The notes under the pieces were generated by a model. That model did no database searches. It was not told the origin of the DNA and saw only the letters and a program-made list of their open reading frames with translations. From positions 124,001 to 188,000 of the forward strand of contig JAPWGK010000028.1 in the NCBI GenBank assembly GCA_029641185.1: a stretch of DNA of 64,000 nucleotides. Direction: 5' to 3'. This document shows, piece after piece, positions 13,043 to 23,876 of this stretch (positions are counted from its first letter, which is position 1; the number at the start of each line of letters is the position of its first letter). The stretch comes from Pseudofabraea citricarpa. Taxonomy: Eukaryota; Ascomycota; Leotiomycetes; Helotiales; Dermateaceae. The position numbers and the translations under genes were made by a program.

Positions 13043-14005
13043 CTACGGTGATAGCTTTATCTCACCATCTGCTGTGTAGAAGATCTCTCTCATTTTGACA
13101 CTGCGCAAGTGATTCACACCGCCCGAAAGTGAGCAGTCATGGTAGAACAAAAACCACTTCTCCTGAAATTCAACGATGGAATGATGTGTCGTCCATCCAA
13201 GAACAGGGTCAAGTATCCGACCTTTATAAGTGAACGGGCCAAGAGGGTTGTCGCCTGTAGCGTAGCAAAGGAAATGTGTATCGCCTGTAGAGTAAGAGAA
13301 GTAGTACACTCCGTCTTTCTTATGCATCCACGCAGCCTCGAAAAACCGACGGTCGTGGTCTGCGGCTGGGAGTAATTTTCCATCTGTTCCCAGAATCTGA
13401 ACTGGGAGAATCTCACTCTTGAAAGAATGCATATCATCACTCAGTCGAGCAACTCGTGGCAATAAAGCCGGGCCTTCGCTGGCCTCCATATTTCCATATG
13501 CTTGAGCGTCATACTCCCCAGTTGTCCAACACTGAAGCTGACCACCCCATATTCCGCCGAAGTATAGATAAGCTTCTCCGTCATCATCGACGAAACTTGC
13601 AGGGTCAATACTGTAGCTCCCTGGAATTGGCTCAGGATTTGGAGTGAATGGGCCAGAAGGAGCCGAACTTGAAGCCACACCGATGCGGAACACTCCCTCC
13701 TTGTCACGCGCAGGAAAGTACAAGTAGTATTTCCCATTTTTACTCGCTGCATCTGGTGCCCAAAGTTGTTTCGATACCCATGGAATATCTTCTTGTTTTA
13801 AGACCACCCCGTGATCTGTAACAGGTCCTCCGATTGTATCAAGTGAGAATACATGGTAATCGTTCATCGCATACTGGTCTCCATTGTCATTGTCTTGGAT
13901 GTCCGTCTCAACGTCATGTGAAGGATACACATAAATCTTGCCGTCAAAAACATGCGCAGAGGGATCAGCTGTGAAGATATGACTGATGAGTGGCTGTTCT
14001 GACAT
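13043..14005 (-). CDS. Glycoside hydrolase family 43 (beta-xylosidase / alpha-L-arabinofuranosidase type)
   Basis: A single exon of 320 aa forms a five-bladed beta-propeller hydrolase. The GH43 catalytic triad is visible: general base Asp14 in TADPSAHVF, pKa-modulating Asp134 in YSIDPASFVDDDG, and general acid Glu223 in RRFFEAAWM. No signal peptide is seen, so the enzyme is probably intracellular and may act on imported oligosaccharides released from xylan or arabinan. It sits at the end of the accessory cluster. Whether it belongs to the pathway or is only a neighbour is unclear. The absence of introns contrasts with most of its neighbours. Confidence 0.93.
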   Translation of the reverse strand: MSEQPLISHIFTADPSAHVFDGKIYVYPSHDVETDIQDNDNGDQYAMNDYHVFSLDTIGGPVTDHGVVLKQEDIPWVSKQLWAPDAASKNGKYYLYFPARDKEGVFRIGVASSSAPSGPFTPNPEPIPGSYSIDPASFVDDDGEAYLYFGGIWGGQLQCWTTGEYDAQAYGNMEASEGPALLPRVARLSDDMHSFKSEILPVQILGTDGKLLPAADHDRRFFEAAWMHKKDGVYYFSYSTGDTHFLCYATGDNPLGPFTYKGRILDPVLGWTTHHSIVEFQEKWFLFYHDCSLSGGVNHLRSVKMREIFYTADGEIKLSP

Positions 14006-14949
14006 ATTTGCTTTGGTGTTGAGATGAAATTGTGTTTTTTCTTATGCTTGAGAGAATAGCTGGCCGGAAATCTTTGGAGATGGGATAGTCGTTTGACTTA
14101 TACTCTAACTGATATCAACATTGTGGTTCAACGGGGCTTTTCCGAATATCCATTTACCCTCTGGGCCGGTTAGTTCGCGATGCGGGTAAATGAGCAGCCA
14201 GCGAAAGGCATTAGCCGTCGTGAAAAGCCAAGCTTCAAGACTTGTCCTCTCCCTTACAGGAAACAATCCTTTCCACCGAAATGAAGATACGACGCTAATA
14301 GCCTAGGTATGGTAATTTCCTACTTCTTTTTATTGACAACTTATCCATTAAAAGCTCATAACTCAGCCACCGTATTTCTTTGTTTCGAGTCACGCCCTCC
14401 CAACCACAGCATACTATATAGATCTTTAATACAAAAGTTACAATTATAATTCCAATATTTAATGCCAAAATCAGAGATCAAACCTTGAATATAAACCAAA
14501 TCTCAAAATTTTCACGGAGGCTTTAATACTTTCTTTCGAAGTAAAGGGTGGGGGAGGGGTAGCCGGGTTGTGAAATTGTGTGGCTGTGGCTGTGGCTGGC
14601 CAGGGACGTAGACGACGCTTGATGAAAACCACGTCACTCATACATTGTTCTGTTGTTAACATGAGACTTAACGCAATCCTGAAGACACGATAAGGGGTGT
14701 CTTCAATGAAGATGACTTGCAATCACTCTCACTATTGACACAAATCGACATAGACGAGTCAGAAAGGGTTTCGGTACCACTTTACAGCTGCGACAAGAGG
14801 GATATCGACAATCAGAACATATTATGACTAGGTATAATCCGCCAATTTCAATAGTCATTCCAACATCTGTAATACCAATAGCGCAAAAGATACATAATAA
14901 ACTGTTTCCAAAGAGATATCAGAGCTAAACAAGTGTGTAGACCATACCA
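14006..14949. other. Intergenic region
   Basis: This region lies between the start of the GH43 gene and the 3' end of the DUF3659 gene. No gene or RNA was recognised. A short GGCTGT-type repeat lies near 14580-14600. Confidence 0.4.
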
Positions 14950-17907
14950 TTACTTCTTCTTTCCTGTCAAAGAGTCTGTCACCATACCAAGACCTAGACC
15001 CTTTAAGATGCCCTTTAGGCCAAGTCCTCCAAGCAGGCTGTCCAGGAGCCCTCCTAAACCTAGTCCACTGAGCAGTCTGCCCACAAGTCCGAGAACACCA
15101 GAGAGGAGCAACCCAACGGCTGCTAAAATCTGACCAAGAGGTTCTATCGGATATCAGTAATTGAAACAAGCCATATTAGACAATTAACTTACCAGTCAAT
15201 AGTCCCCAAAGAGGGTTCAACTCCTTCTTCGCATGTGGCATGCCTGCAATCTTTTTCTTCGCACTATCGATTGTTTGGGTAATGCTTCCAGTCAACTAAT
15301 ACCAACACCAATCAGTCAGTATAAATGGCATAACACTTCACAATGAACATACCTCTTTGAGGACGTCTGCTAGACGATACTCCTCTGGTGTAGCTTCTCT
15401 TGCGGCGGTCTTGTGCTTTGCATTTGCTTGAATTCGGCCATCAGGATCAAGGCCTCTAATGACCCCGTTGGCTTCTTGGAGAATCTGGTTACCCTCTTCG
15501 AGCAGGGGCTTCACTGTATCGACAAGTTTTTGTTCATCAAGTTCCTCCTTTGGGGCACGCTCTGCTTGCTCAATCGTCTAAGTCATATTAGTTATGAAGC
15601 CGCTTTGGGATTGCAATACTTACTTCGGTAATCATCTTCAAAATTGGCTTGATCTTGTCAATGGATCCGCTAATACATGTCGCCATCTGGGCTGCCAGCT
15701 TCTTGTCTTGTTCAAGTTGCTTGCGTGCTTCAATTTCCTCTTGTGTTTCTTCAGGTTCTACCTCTTGCTCCACTTCTGGCTCAGGCGGAATGTCTTCGAG
15801 TAAGGTGACGTGGCCAATTGTGTGGTTCTTGGAGTTGATCACATCTCCATCAGAATCAACCTCCTTTCCGGCGCATTTGAGCACATCTCCATCTGTTAGC
15901 TTGCCGATTATATCGCCGTTCTCATCCACGACATTTCCTTCGCGGTTGACTTTTCGGCCCTCGAAGGGACTGTGGACCTTTTCTTTCTCTTCTTCTTCCC
16001 ACCTCTCTGCTTTGCCGAGTGTGTTGCCATTCTGATCAACAACATCACCATCAGGGTCGACTGACTTTCCGTACAACTTCTTTGCATCGCCCTCAATGAG
16101 ACGTCCAATGATGACACCTTTGGAGTCAGCGACTTTACCATCCTTCGTAACAACAGGCGCATCAAACCCTGCGAAAGGTCCATCCGCCTGTCCCAAACGT
16201 TCGCTTTCCGGAACCAGCTCCGCCTTACCAACTATCTTGCCACCGTCATTCCAGATATTACCGTCCTTGTCGCACATTTTGCCAACAAGCTTCTTCGGAT
16301 CACCCTCAATCAGGCGTCCATAGATGTTACCGTTCGAGTCCACCAAGTTTCCGGCTTTGTTGACTCTCTTACCGGCCAGGGCTGACAGATCAATGGCTTC
16401 GGGCTCTGGTGCATCTTCCTCCTCCCATCGCTCAGCTTTGCCAAGGACATTCCCTATCTTGTCCACGACGTCTCCATCCTGGTCAACTTTCTTTCCAGAA
16501 AGCTTCTTTGCGTCTCCCTCTATCAGACGACCTACGATTTGACCCTCAAACATGACATTGCCATGTCTGTCGACGAGAGCGTCAGGAAAGTCTTCAAATG
16601 GGGCACCAGAAGGCTCGTCTCTGTCATCCATTGGGATGAGTTCAGCAGTTCCGATAACCTTGCCAGACTCGCTCCAAATCTTCCCTTCGGCGTCAACTCT
16701 TTTGCCAACCAATTTTGCTATTTCGCCATCGACAATGCGCCCAAAAAGCTTGCCATTGTCGTCCACGACATTACCAGCCTTGTTGACCTTCTTTCCTTCA
16801 AGACTGGAAAGGTCAACAGATTCGACTGCTTCTGGAACTTCCTCCTCTTCCTGATATCTTTCGGCTTTTCCAAGAACGTTCCCATGTTTGTCCAAGACAT
16901 CACCGTCGGCGTCAACCTTTTTTCCTTCCAATTTCTTGGCATCACCCTCAACTAATTTACCGATGATCTTGTTTTCGAAGATAATGTCGCCATCTTTGTT
17001 GACGATACTGTCTGGGAAATCCTCGAAAGGACTCGTTAATGGGGCTTCGCGATCGGTTTCCGGAAGTGGTTCTGCACGGCCAATCACTTTACCACCATCA
17101 TCCCAAATCTTGCCTTCTGCATCTACTTTCTTCCCTGCCAATTTCTTTGCGTCCCCTTCAACAAGATGTCCCAGAGGTGTTCCATCGTCATCAACAACGT
17201 TTCCAAGTTTATTGACTTTCTTGCCGTTGAGAATGGAGCAATCAAGTGCCTCTACTTCATCACCACCACCCTCCTGGACGTCATCCTTTCCAGTTTCTTC
17301 TTGTGCAGCATTATCTGGCGCATCATTATCTGGCGCATCTTTATCCAGCACATCTTTGTCTGGTTCCGTGGGGGCAATTTCTGTGGGTGTTTCTGTGCTG
17401 TCCTCTTGCGCCTGTGTAACTTCTCCTTCACCACCCACTGAACTGTCGTCAGGAGCCTTGTCAACTTGTTCGACCTCGTTTGGAGTGTCCGCAATTTCTG
17501 GGGCTTGGGCCATTGCAGTTTGTTCTTCTACTTCATTCTCGTTTGGAGTTTCCGCAACTTCTGTGGCCTCAGAACTTCTCTCCGTGTCCTTTTGCTCAGG
17601 GCAAGTATCTTTATTGGCTTTTTTGTCCGTTGTTGTAGCCAAATCTTTCTGCGACTCCCCATCATCAACGGCGTTCGGTTCTTTATCAAGAACATTTTCG
17701 TCGCCTTGCTTTTCTGTGCTGTTTTTCTGATCTTCTTCTCCCTCCTTGCATATGTTAGTCACCGAATATCCACATCAGCTTTGGGGACCTCGTAGTTACC
17801 TCATTCTGCTGATCTGGATCTTTCTTCTGGATTATCTTTCCTGATAAAGTCCTAGTGATGCCAAACTTTTTGGGAAAGCTCCCTGGCATACGCGCAACAT
17901 CAGCCAT
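14950..17907 (-). CDS. DUF3659 (LEA-like) repeat protein with higher-order repeat
   Basis: Five exons (17907-17800, 17744-15624, 15577-15353, 15295-15193, 15122-14950) give 909 aa. After the start MADVARMPGSFPKKFG comes an acidic, low-complexity region (about residues 37-200) rich in E, D, T and A. Then 14 copies of a roughly 35-residue module of the form GKKVN-x-x-GNVVD-x-x-G-x-x-x-G-x-L-x-EGD-x-KKL fill about residues 205-690. These match the fungal DUF3659 repeat (PF12396), annotated in some genomes as LEA-domain protein. A charged helical segment follows, and the protein ends in a Gly/Leu-rich hydrophobic tail (about residues 850-905) that could insert in or coat a membrane. The biochemical role is unknown. 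The last acceptor could also be placed 7 nt upstream, but only the site used here keeps the frame. Confidence 0.88.
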
Positions 17908-19157
17908 GTTGTTGAATTGTAGGGTTTGGAACCCTATGCGTCAATGAATATTCGTGAAAAGGGCTACAAGCTGTAACAATGGAGAATAATCTCAAGTGAG
18001 TTGTCAGTTTATCAATTGGTGTAAGGTATTTGGATGGTTTGTGAAGTTCAGATTTATACTGAGGGGTTCACACCACGTAATTGCTATAGGCAATCTTTAT
18101 GACGAGCTTCGACGTCATTCCGGGAATGAGAGAGCTATCAAATCAAGACCAAGGGAGCTATGTCGAGCTATTTCGTCAGGTGTTACATGAAAACAACACT
18201 CACTCAGCCCTCCACCTCCTCGAGTCTTGCTCCAGATTGGTTGAAATTCATCGGATCTCGATCTCTCACGTCACAGTACAAGCAGTAGACCGAGACAAAC
18301 AGGTATATAGAGGAGTGACGGGCATTAGAAACATCGATCAAGGATCAATGCGGATTGATCACAATACGCGTGTATGGGGCACAACCTCCTCGAAAGCATC
18401 AATCAGACTTCAGCCACACCTATAAAATAAGCACATATCAGACATCAAAACCGGGCATCCTGATGTTCTCTGACAAACGAGCCACGAGGAGTGTCGATCA
18501 TCCCCAGAGTGTAGACCACATTATCCTTGCAATGCTTGTTCAAACCGCGTCGCCACTTGACTACTTTAACTTAGCGACACACGCCATCCGAGTTTCTACC
18601 AACCATTCAAACGATCTAGGCCTTGGCCGAGTCACAAATGCTCCACATTCACGTGTAACAAGTAACGACCTCAATGCGTTCTGTTCTCTTAGAACCTGCT
18701 TTCTGTGGCACAAGAATCTGAGGAGAGAACAAGTACTGTTTCGAGTGCCCAAGCATGAACAGTTCTTCATGACGTATTTTCTCTCCATTTGCACCATTAC
18801 TGTAATCAGATCCATCATGCTCAAAAATATGTTCCTATTATGTAGATTGAGATGAAACTATTAGCCGGAGAAGACTCTATGCATTCACGTAGTAACTATA
18901 TGTCTCGTAGTCTCGTAGTAATACTATTTGCTTTACTAAGTCTATGCTTTGAACTGCCATCTGCTTAAAAGGAAACAAGCCAGATAGAACTCACAGCTGG
19001 TACCTCTCATCTACTAATCACTGTCTTCTTTTTTCGTATACATTAATTCTGCTTCATGGGCTGCTTTTCAAATATCGCGTGTTAGCTATGCGATATTTCA
19101 ATTGAGCTGCCTTCATGACGTGTACCTATTTGACCAAGATATTTGCCCTTGATTCAT
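17908..19157. other. Intergenic region
   Basis: This 1.25 kb region lies upstream of the DUF3659 gene and downstream of the next gene. Several short frames exist but none has a recognisable motif or a splice structure I could support. Confidence 0.35.
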
Positions 19158-19868
19158 TCAAGTTACATTCTTGCGCACCCGCAACTCTTTTCGTGTCAAT
19201 TCTATCTCCATTATGCGCATACTGCTTGAAATCTTCTCTTGTAGTCCATCATCATCGACGTCAAAATACAGTGCCCATTCTCCTTCGTTCTCCTCAACAA
19301 CAATAAATCCTTCCCATCCATCAAATGTAAGCCTTCTGTCAATTGGTGTTACGTTCCAGGGTCCAACAAGGTTACCTTCTGCCTCCACTCGAAGCCCATA
19401 TTTCACTTCGTAAGTGTCTTTGTCCACATAGATCCAGTTGAGCTGTGGGGGGTCATCAGCTATTGTAGAAACATATCCCTCGCCTCTGCGACCCCAGTTG
19501 CTTTCGGGATATTTGAAGAAATAGCCAGCGAATAGATGGCCTCTTTTGTCTTCTTCTCCTTCCTCGATATATAAAGGGAACTTCGATTTTGGATCTACAG
19601 TTGTAACGTAAAGCTAGAATAAATATCAGTAAGAGTATGTCTTCTGTTAAAATATATTAAATAACTGTACCTTTTTGCCACGAAGTATCACCGTTCCTCC
19701 GTTGATATCTCGGCTTTTCCTTGATGGGTCAAAGCAAGATACGTGCAGGTTGGCTTTGCGACCTCTGTGCTGCTCTTTTGCATTTTGTCTTTGACCTTGG
19801 CGAACTGCTTCAGTGGTTCCGATAATTGCTGGACATGCTGCAATAGATGTAAGTATGCCTAGTGGCAT
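19158..19868 (-). CDS. Conserved fungal protein of unknown function
   Basis: Two exons (19868-19671, 19613-19158) separated by a 57-nt intron give 217 aa. An in-frame TTG lies upstream, but the first ATG is at 19868 (MPLGILTSIAAC). The N-terminal residues 1-20 are mildly hydrophobic. The body is rich in aromatic, Gly and acidic residues (AGYFFKYPESNWGRRGEGYV, PPQLNWIYVDKDTYEVKYG, FDGWEGFIVVEENEGEWALY), suggesting an all-beta fold. It ends with a basic helix. I recognise it only as the sort of small protein conserved across filamentous ascomycetes. It is divergent from the gene at 20774. Confidence 0.75.
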
Positions 19869-20773
19869 ACTGTCAATCAAGCTGATTGATCCTCTTGTGA
19901 AAGCTGTTGATTATGAATATCACGTTTCAACAAGCACTTGAGTTTTACTATGGTTGTCGCAGTAAGAACTCTTCAAGTTCTATCCTGATATGATCATTCC
20001 CTATGGGAACTTGCAAGTGTGAATCTTATGATAAAAGAACTATTGGTATTGAGCTGCAGAATTTCCTGGGACGACATAAGACAAACGAAGCTGGACCTGA
20101 GATCAAGCGAGGGGTGTAGAAAAGACCCCTCAAGAGCTATGGGACCAGACGTTTTCCACTGTGACATCACACAGATAGCATGAAACAACTCTCCTGCAAG
20201 GTAATTGCCTTATGTCAAATTCAGCAACAGTGGTAATGCTTGTAAAGTGCCGAAAGGCTGGAGAGAGCTCGTGCGGGAGTGCGTATCAAGCGAGGCCTCC
20301 ACTTCTAGGGGGGATCAACGTGGTCACTTCAAAGTAGCACGCTGAATACCAGGTATGAGACGGTCTAGACTTATGCACCAAGACTTAGGATGACGCAGTT
20401 CATTCGACAATCAAAGATGGCCTTCTCGAAGACGAAAAAGCCTCATATGCAATGCATAAAAACCTGCAAACAAGCATTCCCCTCGCTCTAGAGCACACCC
20501 CTTCAGTTAATCGTCATAGGTACATGCGACAGAGATATTCAAGATAATCTACGTGTTTTCAGAATGTAGAGTAACTAGAGGTGACGTATTTCTTGCGTCA
20601 ATTATTCCTTGATGTTCATAAAAGAAAGTGAATTCCTCGAAATGTTAGGTATTACTCTCACCTCATCCCCACATTCACCCATCCAACACCTTGCAATATC
20701 ACTGTTTTGCCCAACCAAAATCAGACTCCATACTTCATCCATACTTCTTTGTCATTAAGTCCCTTCGTCCATC
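19869..20773. promoter_or_regulatory. Bidirectional intergenic region
   Basis: This is 905 bp between two divergent starts. The stretch at 20660-20770 just before the + strand gene is pyrimidine-rich, as is common in fungal core promoters and 5' leaders. Nothing else was recognised. Confidence 0.4.
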
Positions 20774-21280
20774 ATGTCTGACGGGTAAGTCATTACATTC
20801 TCAATTGTATTTGCATCTAAGGCTCACATTTACCGCAGAGAAAAAAGAATGAATGGTGCTGACGAGGACCATTCCGACTCTGACGGACCATCACCACAAA
20901 AGGCCAACAATGGCCAAGCTCAGGGTCAGAGAACAATGCAGCGAGCAAGACGTCAAGAACAACCTCAACAACCTCAACAACAGAACTATGGAGGACAGCA
21001 ACCACAACAGCAGCAGATTGTGCCAGTCGAGGATCGCATATCCGGGAACATGGGTGGCAGGACGGGAGCTATCCGAGAGTCAAGAATCAAGGACCGGCCT
21101 GTCCCACAGGACTCCCGGGATAGCAGTTTGAAGATTAAGATTGAGCTGGATCTTGAAGTTGAGGTAGATCTTTACGCCAGGGTGAAGGGAGATGTTACAA
21201 TCGGATTGATGTAGTAATGGTTTTTATAGGTCGACCTCTATGCAAGAGTCAAGGGAGATGTCACCATCGGCCTACTGTGA
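20774..21280 (+). CDS. Small Gln-rich protein with conserved C-terminal motif; duplicated terminal exon
   Basis: Exons are 20774-20784, 20839-21163 and, if the last intron is removed, 21230-21280, giving 128 aa. Exon 1 encodes only MSDG. The middle is hydrophilic and Gln-rich (QPQQPQQQNYGGQQPQQQQ, about residues 45-65). The C-terminus is an alternating pattern LKIKIELDLEVE joined to VDLYARVKGDVTIGL, which looks like beta strands with alternate hydrophobic residues. If the last intron (21164-21229, 66 nt) is kept, translation continues into an intron-encoded copy of the same 16-mer and stops at 21212-21214. That product is also 128 aa and differs only in the final residue (M instead of L). I cannot assign a function. 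The same C-terminal motif is present in the gene at 23238. Confidence 0.8.
21164..21280 (+). repeat. Direct duplication of a 51-bp C-terminal coding block
   Basis: Copy 1 is 21164-21214 and copy 2 is 21230-21280. Each has 16 sense codons plus a stop, and they match at 36 of 51 bases. Four codons are identical, eleven differ only synonymously, and one changes Met to Leu; the stops are TAG and TGA. Copy 1 begins GTAGAT, a plausible donor, and copy 2 is preceded by TATAG, a plausible acceptor, so copy 1 plus 15 nt equals the intron. Confidence 0.9.
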
Positions 21281-23184
21281 GAAGTCTAAAAGATTTACAC
21301 TTCATGTGGGATTTGGTTTAACGTATGGCAGTCGTGATTAAGATAGGCTTGGGATTTGTATCATTTATGGGCTACAGTTGGAAAATATATTATTGTTATT
21401 GCTACAGACATACTTCGTGACTTGTCATATATTTTCGCATTCTGTTTCTCTGCCACAGCTTCTTCAAAACTCTGTTGGTCAAAATTCAACAGGTAGCCAA
21501 GTAGTCTCTGCACACGTATCTCAAATTTAGCTGTACAGCTTTGCAGGGAGTAGCTCGTTCAGATGAGACGACAGCTTCTTACGAGAGTTTGTGTGACCAT
21601 TCTACCCGGTTTGCATACCAGCACATTGTTTCTTGTCGGGATGTCCTCGCTACGCCTGTCGCACGTTTACCGGAGGCGACAAACCACATGTGCTACCGCT
21701 CAAAGAGACGAAGGGACAGAATCCCATTGGTTTTGCCTCGACTACACAGACGCAAGCTCATTTCAATATGAGCTTTGACTATCACACCATAAAACTACGC
21801 CAGGTTTCTTGCAGAACTTTGACAGCAAAAACTTGATTTGACCTGGATTTGAAGGAATCTAAGGAGGTCTAGAAAAGGCTCTCTGACAGCTCCATTTCCC
21901 CAAGGCTCGGCAAAGCAAGAATCGTCCACTAAGTCGGAGGCGAGGATACCAATGCGCGGATCCAGGATTCATGCTCTCCCATCCGGTCTCGCCTACGTAT
22001 CCTGACTGCGAATCTCATGCCGGAACTGCCGGATGGTAGTTTATACACATCATCCACGTTGCCACACTGTGGCGGGGTAACTTCACATCGGCATTTGCCA
22101 ACGACGCTGTAAAAGACATTATTAGCCATATTATAATTCTATAACACGGTTCCTATTATGATAATAGTCACATTTAAACAATTACACACTTTTTAGCACA
22201 AAATACAATAATTTTACTATTTACTTCTGTAATGCTTGTTTTTTAATTGTTTTCATGTTCCTACGTGAATGCACACTTTACCATAGTTACTTGTTTTATG
22301 GTAATTGGCAGCTTCAAATAACTGTGGATTATTCAGTATTTTAATTCTCTCAAACAACAAAAGCAATTCTACATAAAGCAGCTCTGAGTCGGCAGATAAC
22401 TTCTTCGACTGCGTACCAACTCGGTGATACCTTGACCTTTTGAACATATATTATACATATATGCCGAGCTCGGTACGTCAACAAAGATCTAGAACCTCTT
22501 TATCATTATCAATAATAATGGCCATCATAACCAGGAACAAAAACCCCATGCTGCAACTACGCTGCCGGTACTACGTATCAACAAATGGTTGAGCTTGCGT
22601 AAGCTTCACATGAATGGGGAAAAAATGGGTCTCGAAATCCCATTTCCAGATTTCATGGTATTCAGCGATGGCGGCCTTTTCGCATCCAACTAGCGGACGA
22701 TCCGAGCCTCTCGCATGGACATTTTGACAGCTAGCTGCGTGATTTACAACCAATGAAAATTGCAGCCACTCTCCTCCTTCAGCTATACTAGCATTGGCTG
22801 GTTTCATCGCCTCTTAGCTGCGCCCGAAGCGCTGAAAAAGCCACAGTCGGCTAACACATGTGAATGCTCGAGCAATAAGATGAACCACATTGGCTTGTTC
22901 TAATGAAGCGAAAACAAGCACGTTGTAGTATGCAGTTGAAACGCTATCAAATCCGGTTTGCGGTTTCTGCGAAGTGTTGGTTCTCGGTACATGTCAATCA
23001 AAGCTCTGTTGAACTATGAGACCGTGCAAGTCTGCGTTGACTGGGTCTTTGACAGAAGGCCCATAAAGCATCGTGGCATACAGACCATAAAAATACTTAT
23101 GTTCACAATTAGACATTGATTTCAAGCGTGTTTGCATATTTTGTGACATTTAGATATATTTTTAAGTCTTGAGCTTCAATAAAT
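21281..23184. other. AT-rich intergenic region
   Basis: This 1.9 kb region separates the convergent 3' ends of the two motif-sharing genes. Short overlapping frames near 21.5-21.8 kb and 22.6-22.8 kb have no recognisable domains. The stretch 22130-22460 is very AT-rich. I see no gene here. Confidence 0.35.
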
Positions 23185-23237
23185 TTACTCCCTGTTGGTA
23201 TTAGTAGTGATTTGAGTGTCGAGACGTGGACTCTAAC

Positions 23238-23876
23238 TCACAAAAATGTAATCGTGATATCACCTTTAATCTTTGCTCTCAAAAATATCTCCAGCTCAAG
23301 ATTCAAATCCAGGCGTATAGAGACAGGTTTCCTAGTCTCTTGACCCTCAGCATCATTTTTAGAACCGCTTGTTTGATCATCATTTTCTCCTCTATCCACC
23401 TTGATTCCCATCGGTCTCCGAGTCGTTTCATCGGCTCTTTTGAGGTTAAAAGCACGAATGCCAGTTGCGAAATCTGTGCCAGATGGTTTTCCAGGTTCCG
23501 TGCTTGGCTTTGAAGGTAAATCAAGAAGTTCGCTCGCCATTTCAGCCTCGTTTCCAGAGCCGTCGCAGGCTTCTCCATCAGGAAATACAGTTTGCAATCC
23601 TTTCCTTTTCCTACCACCTCGCTGATATCTCCTCTTTCCCAATGTCGAAGAATCAGAATCAGCATCTCGATAATCTGGCTTCTCCTTGGAAGCTATGGTC
23701 TCTGGGAGTTGCTCTTCGCTCTTCGAAGTGCTGAACCATTCCTTGATATTCCATTGCAAACGTTGTGCCTGAAGTATAATCAATAGTACAACAACCAATC
23801 CAAGTGCCACACATCCCTTCTGTGCCAGTGCATATCTGGCATTGCACGTTTCCAGTGGTATCTGAGGTTGCGACAT
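23238..23876 (-). CDS. Single-pass membrane protein with conserved C-terminal motif, unknown function
   Basis: This 212-aa protein starts at the ATG at 23876. One hydrophobic segment, GCVALGLVVVLLIILQA (about residues 21-37), is followed by a long, basic and polar, apparently disordered region with GKRRYQRGGRKRKG near residue 83. The C-terminus, SIRLDLNLELEIFLRAKIKGDITITFL, has the same alternating pattern as the C-terminus of the gene at 20774. The stop TGA overlaps a canonical donor (GTGAGT) starting at 23241. Removing the 50-nt intron 23241-23192, which has a TACTAAT-like branch site, would give ...TFLE with the stop at 23185-23187. No function can be assigned. Confidence 0.8.
   Translation of the reverse strand: MSQPQIPLETCNARYALAQKGCVALGLVVVLLIILQAQRLQWNIKEWFSTSKSEEQLPETIASKEKPDYRDADSDSSTLGKRRYQRGGRKRKGLQTVFPDGEACDGSGNEAEMASELLDLPSKPSTEPGKPSGTDFATGIRAFNLKRADETTRRPMGIKVDRGENDDQTSGSKNDAEGQETRKPVSIRLDLNLELEIFLRAKIKGDITITFL

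Noticed and set aside
15649..17730. Long Ser-rich + strand frames opposite the DUF3659 gene
   Set aside because: They are antisense shadows of a repetitive coding sequence; the - strand product matches a known repeat family.
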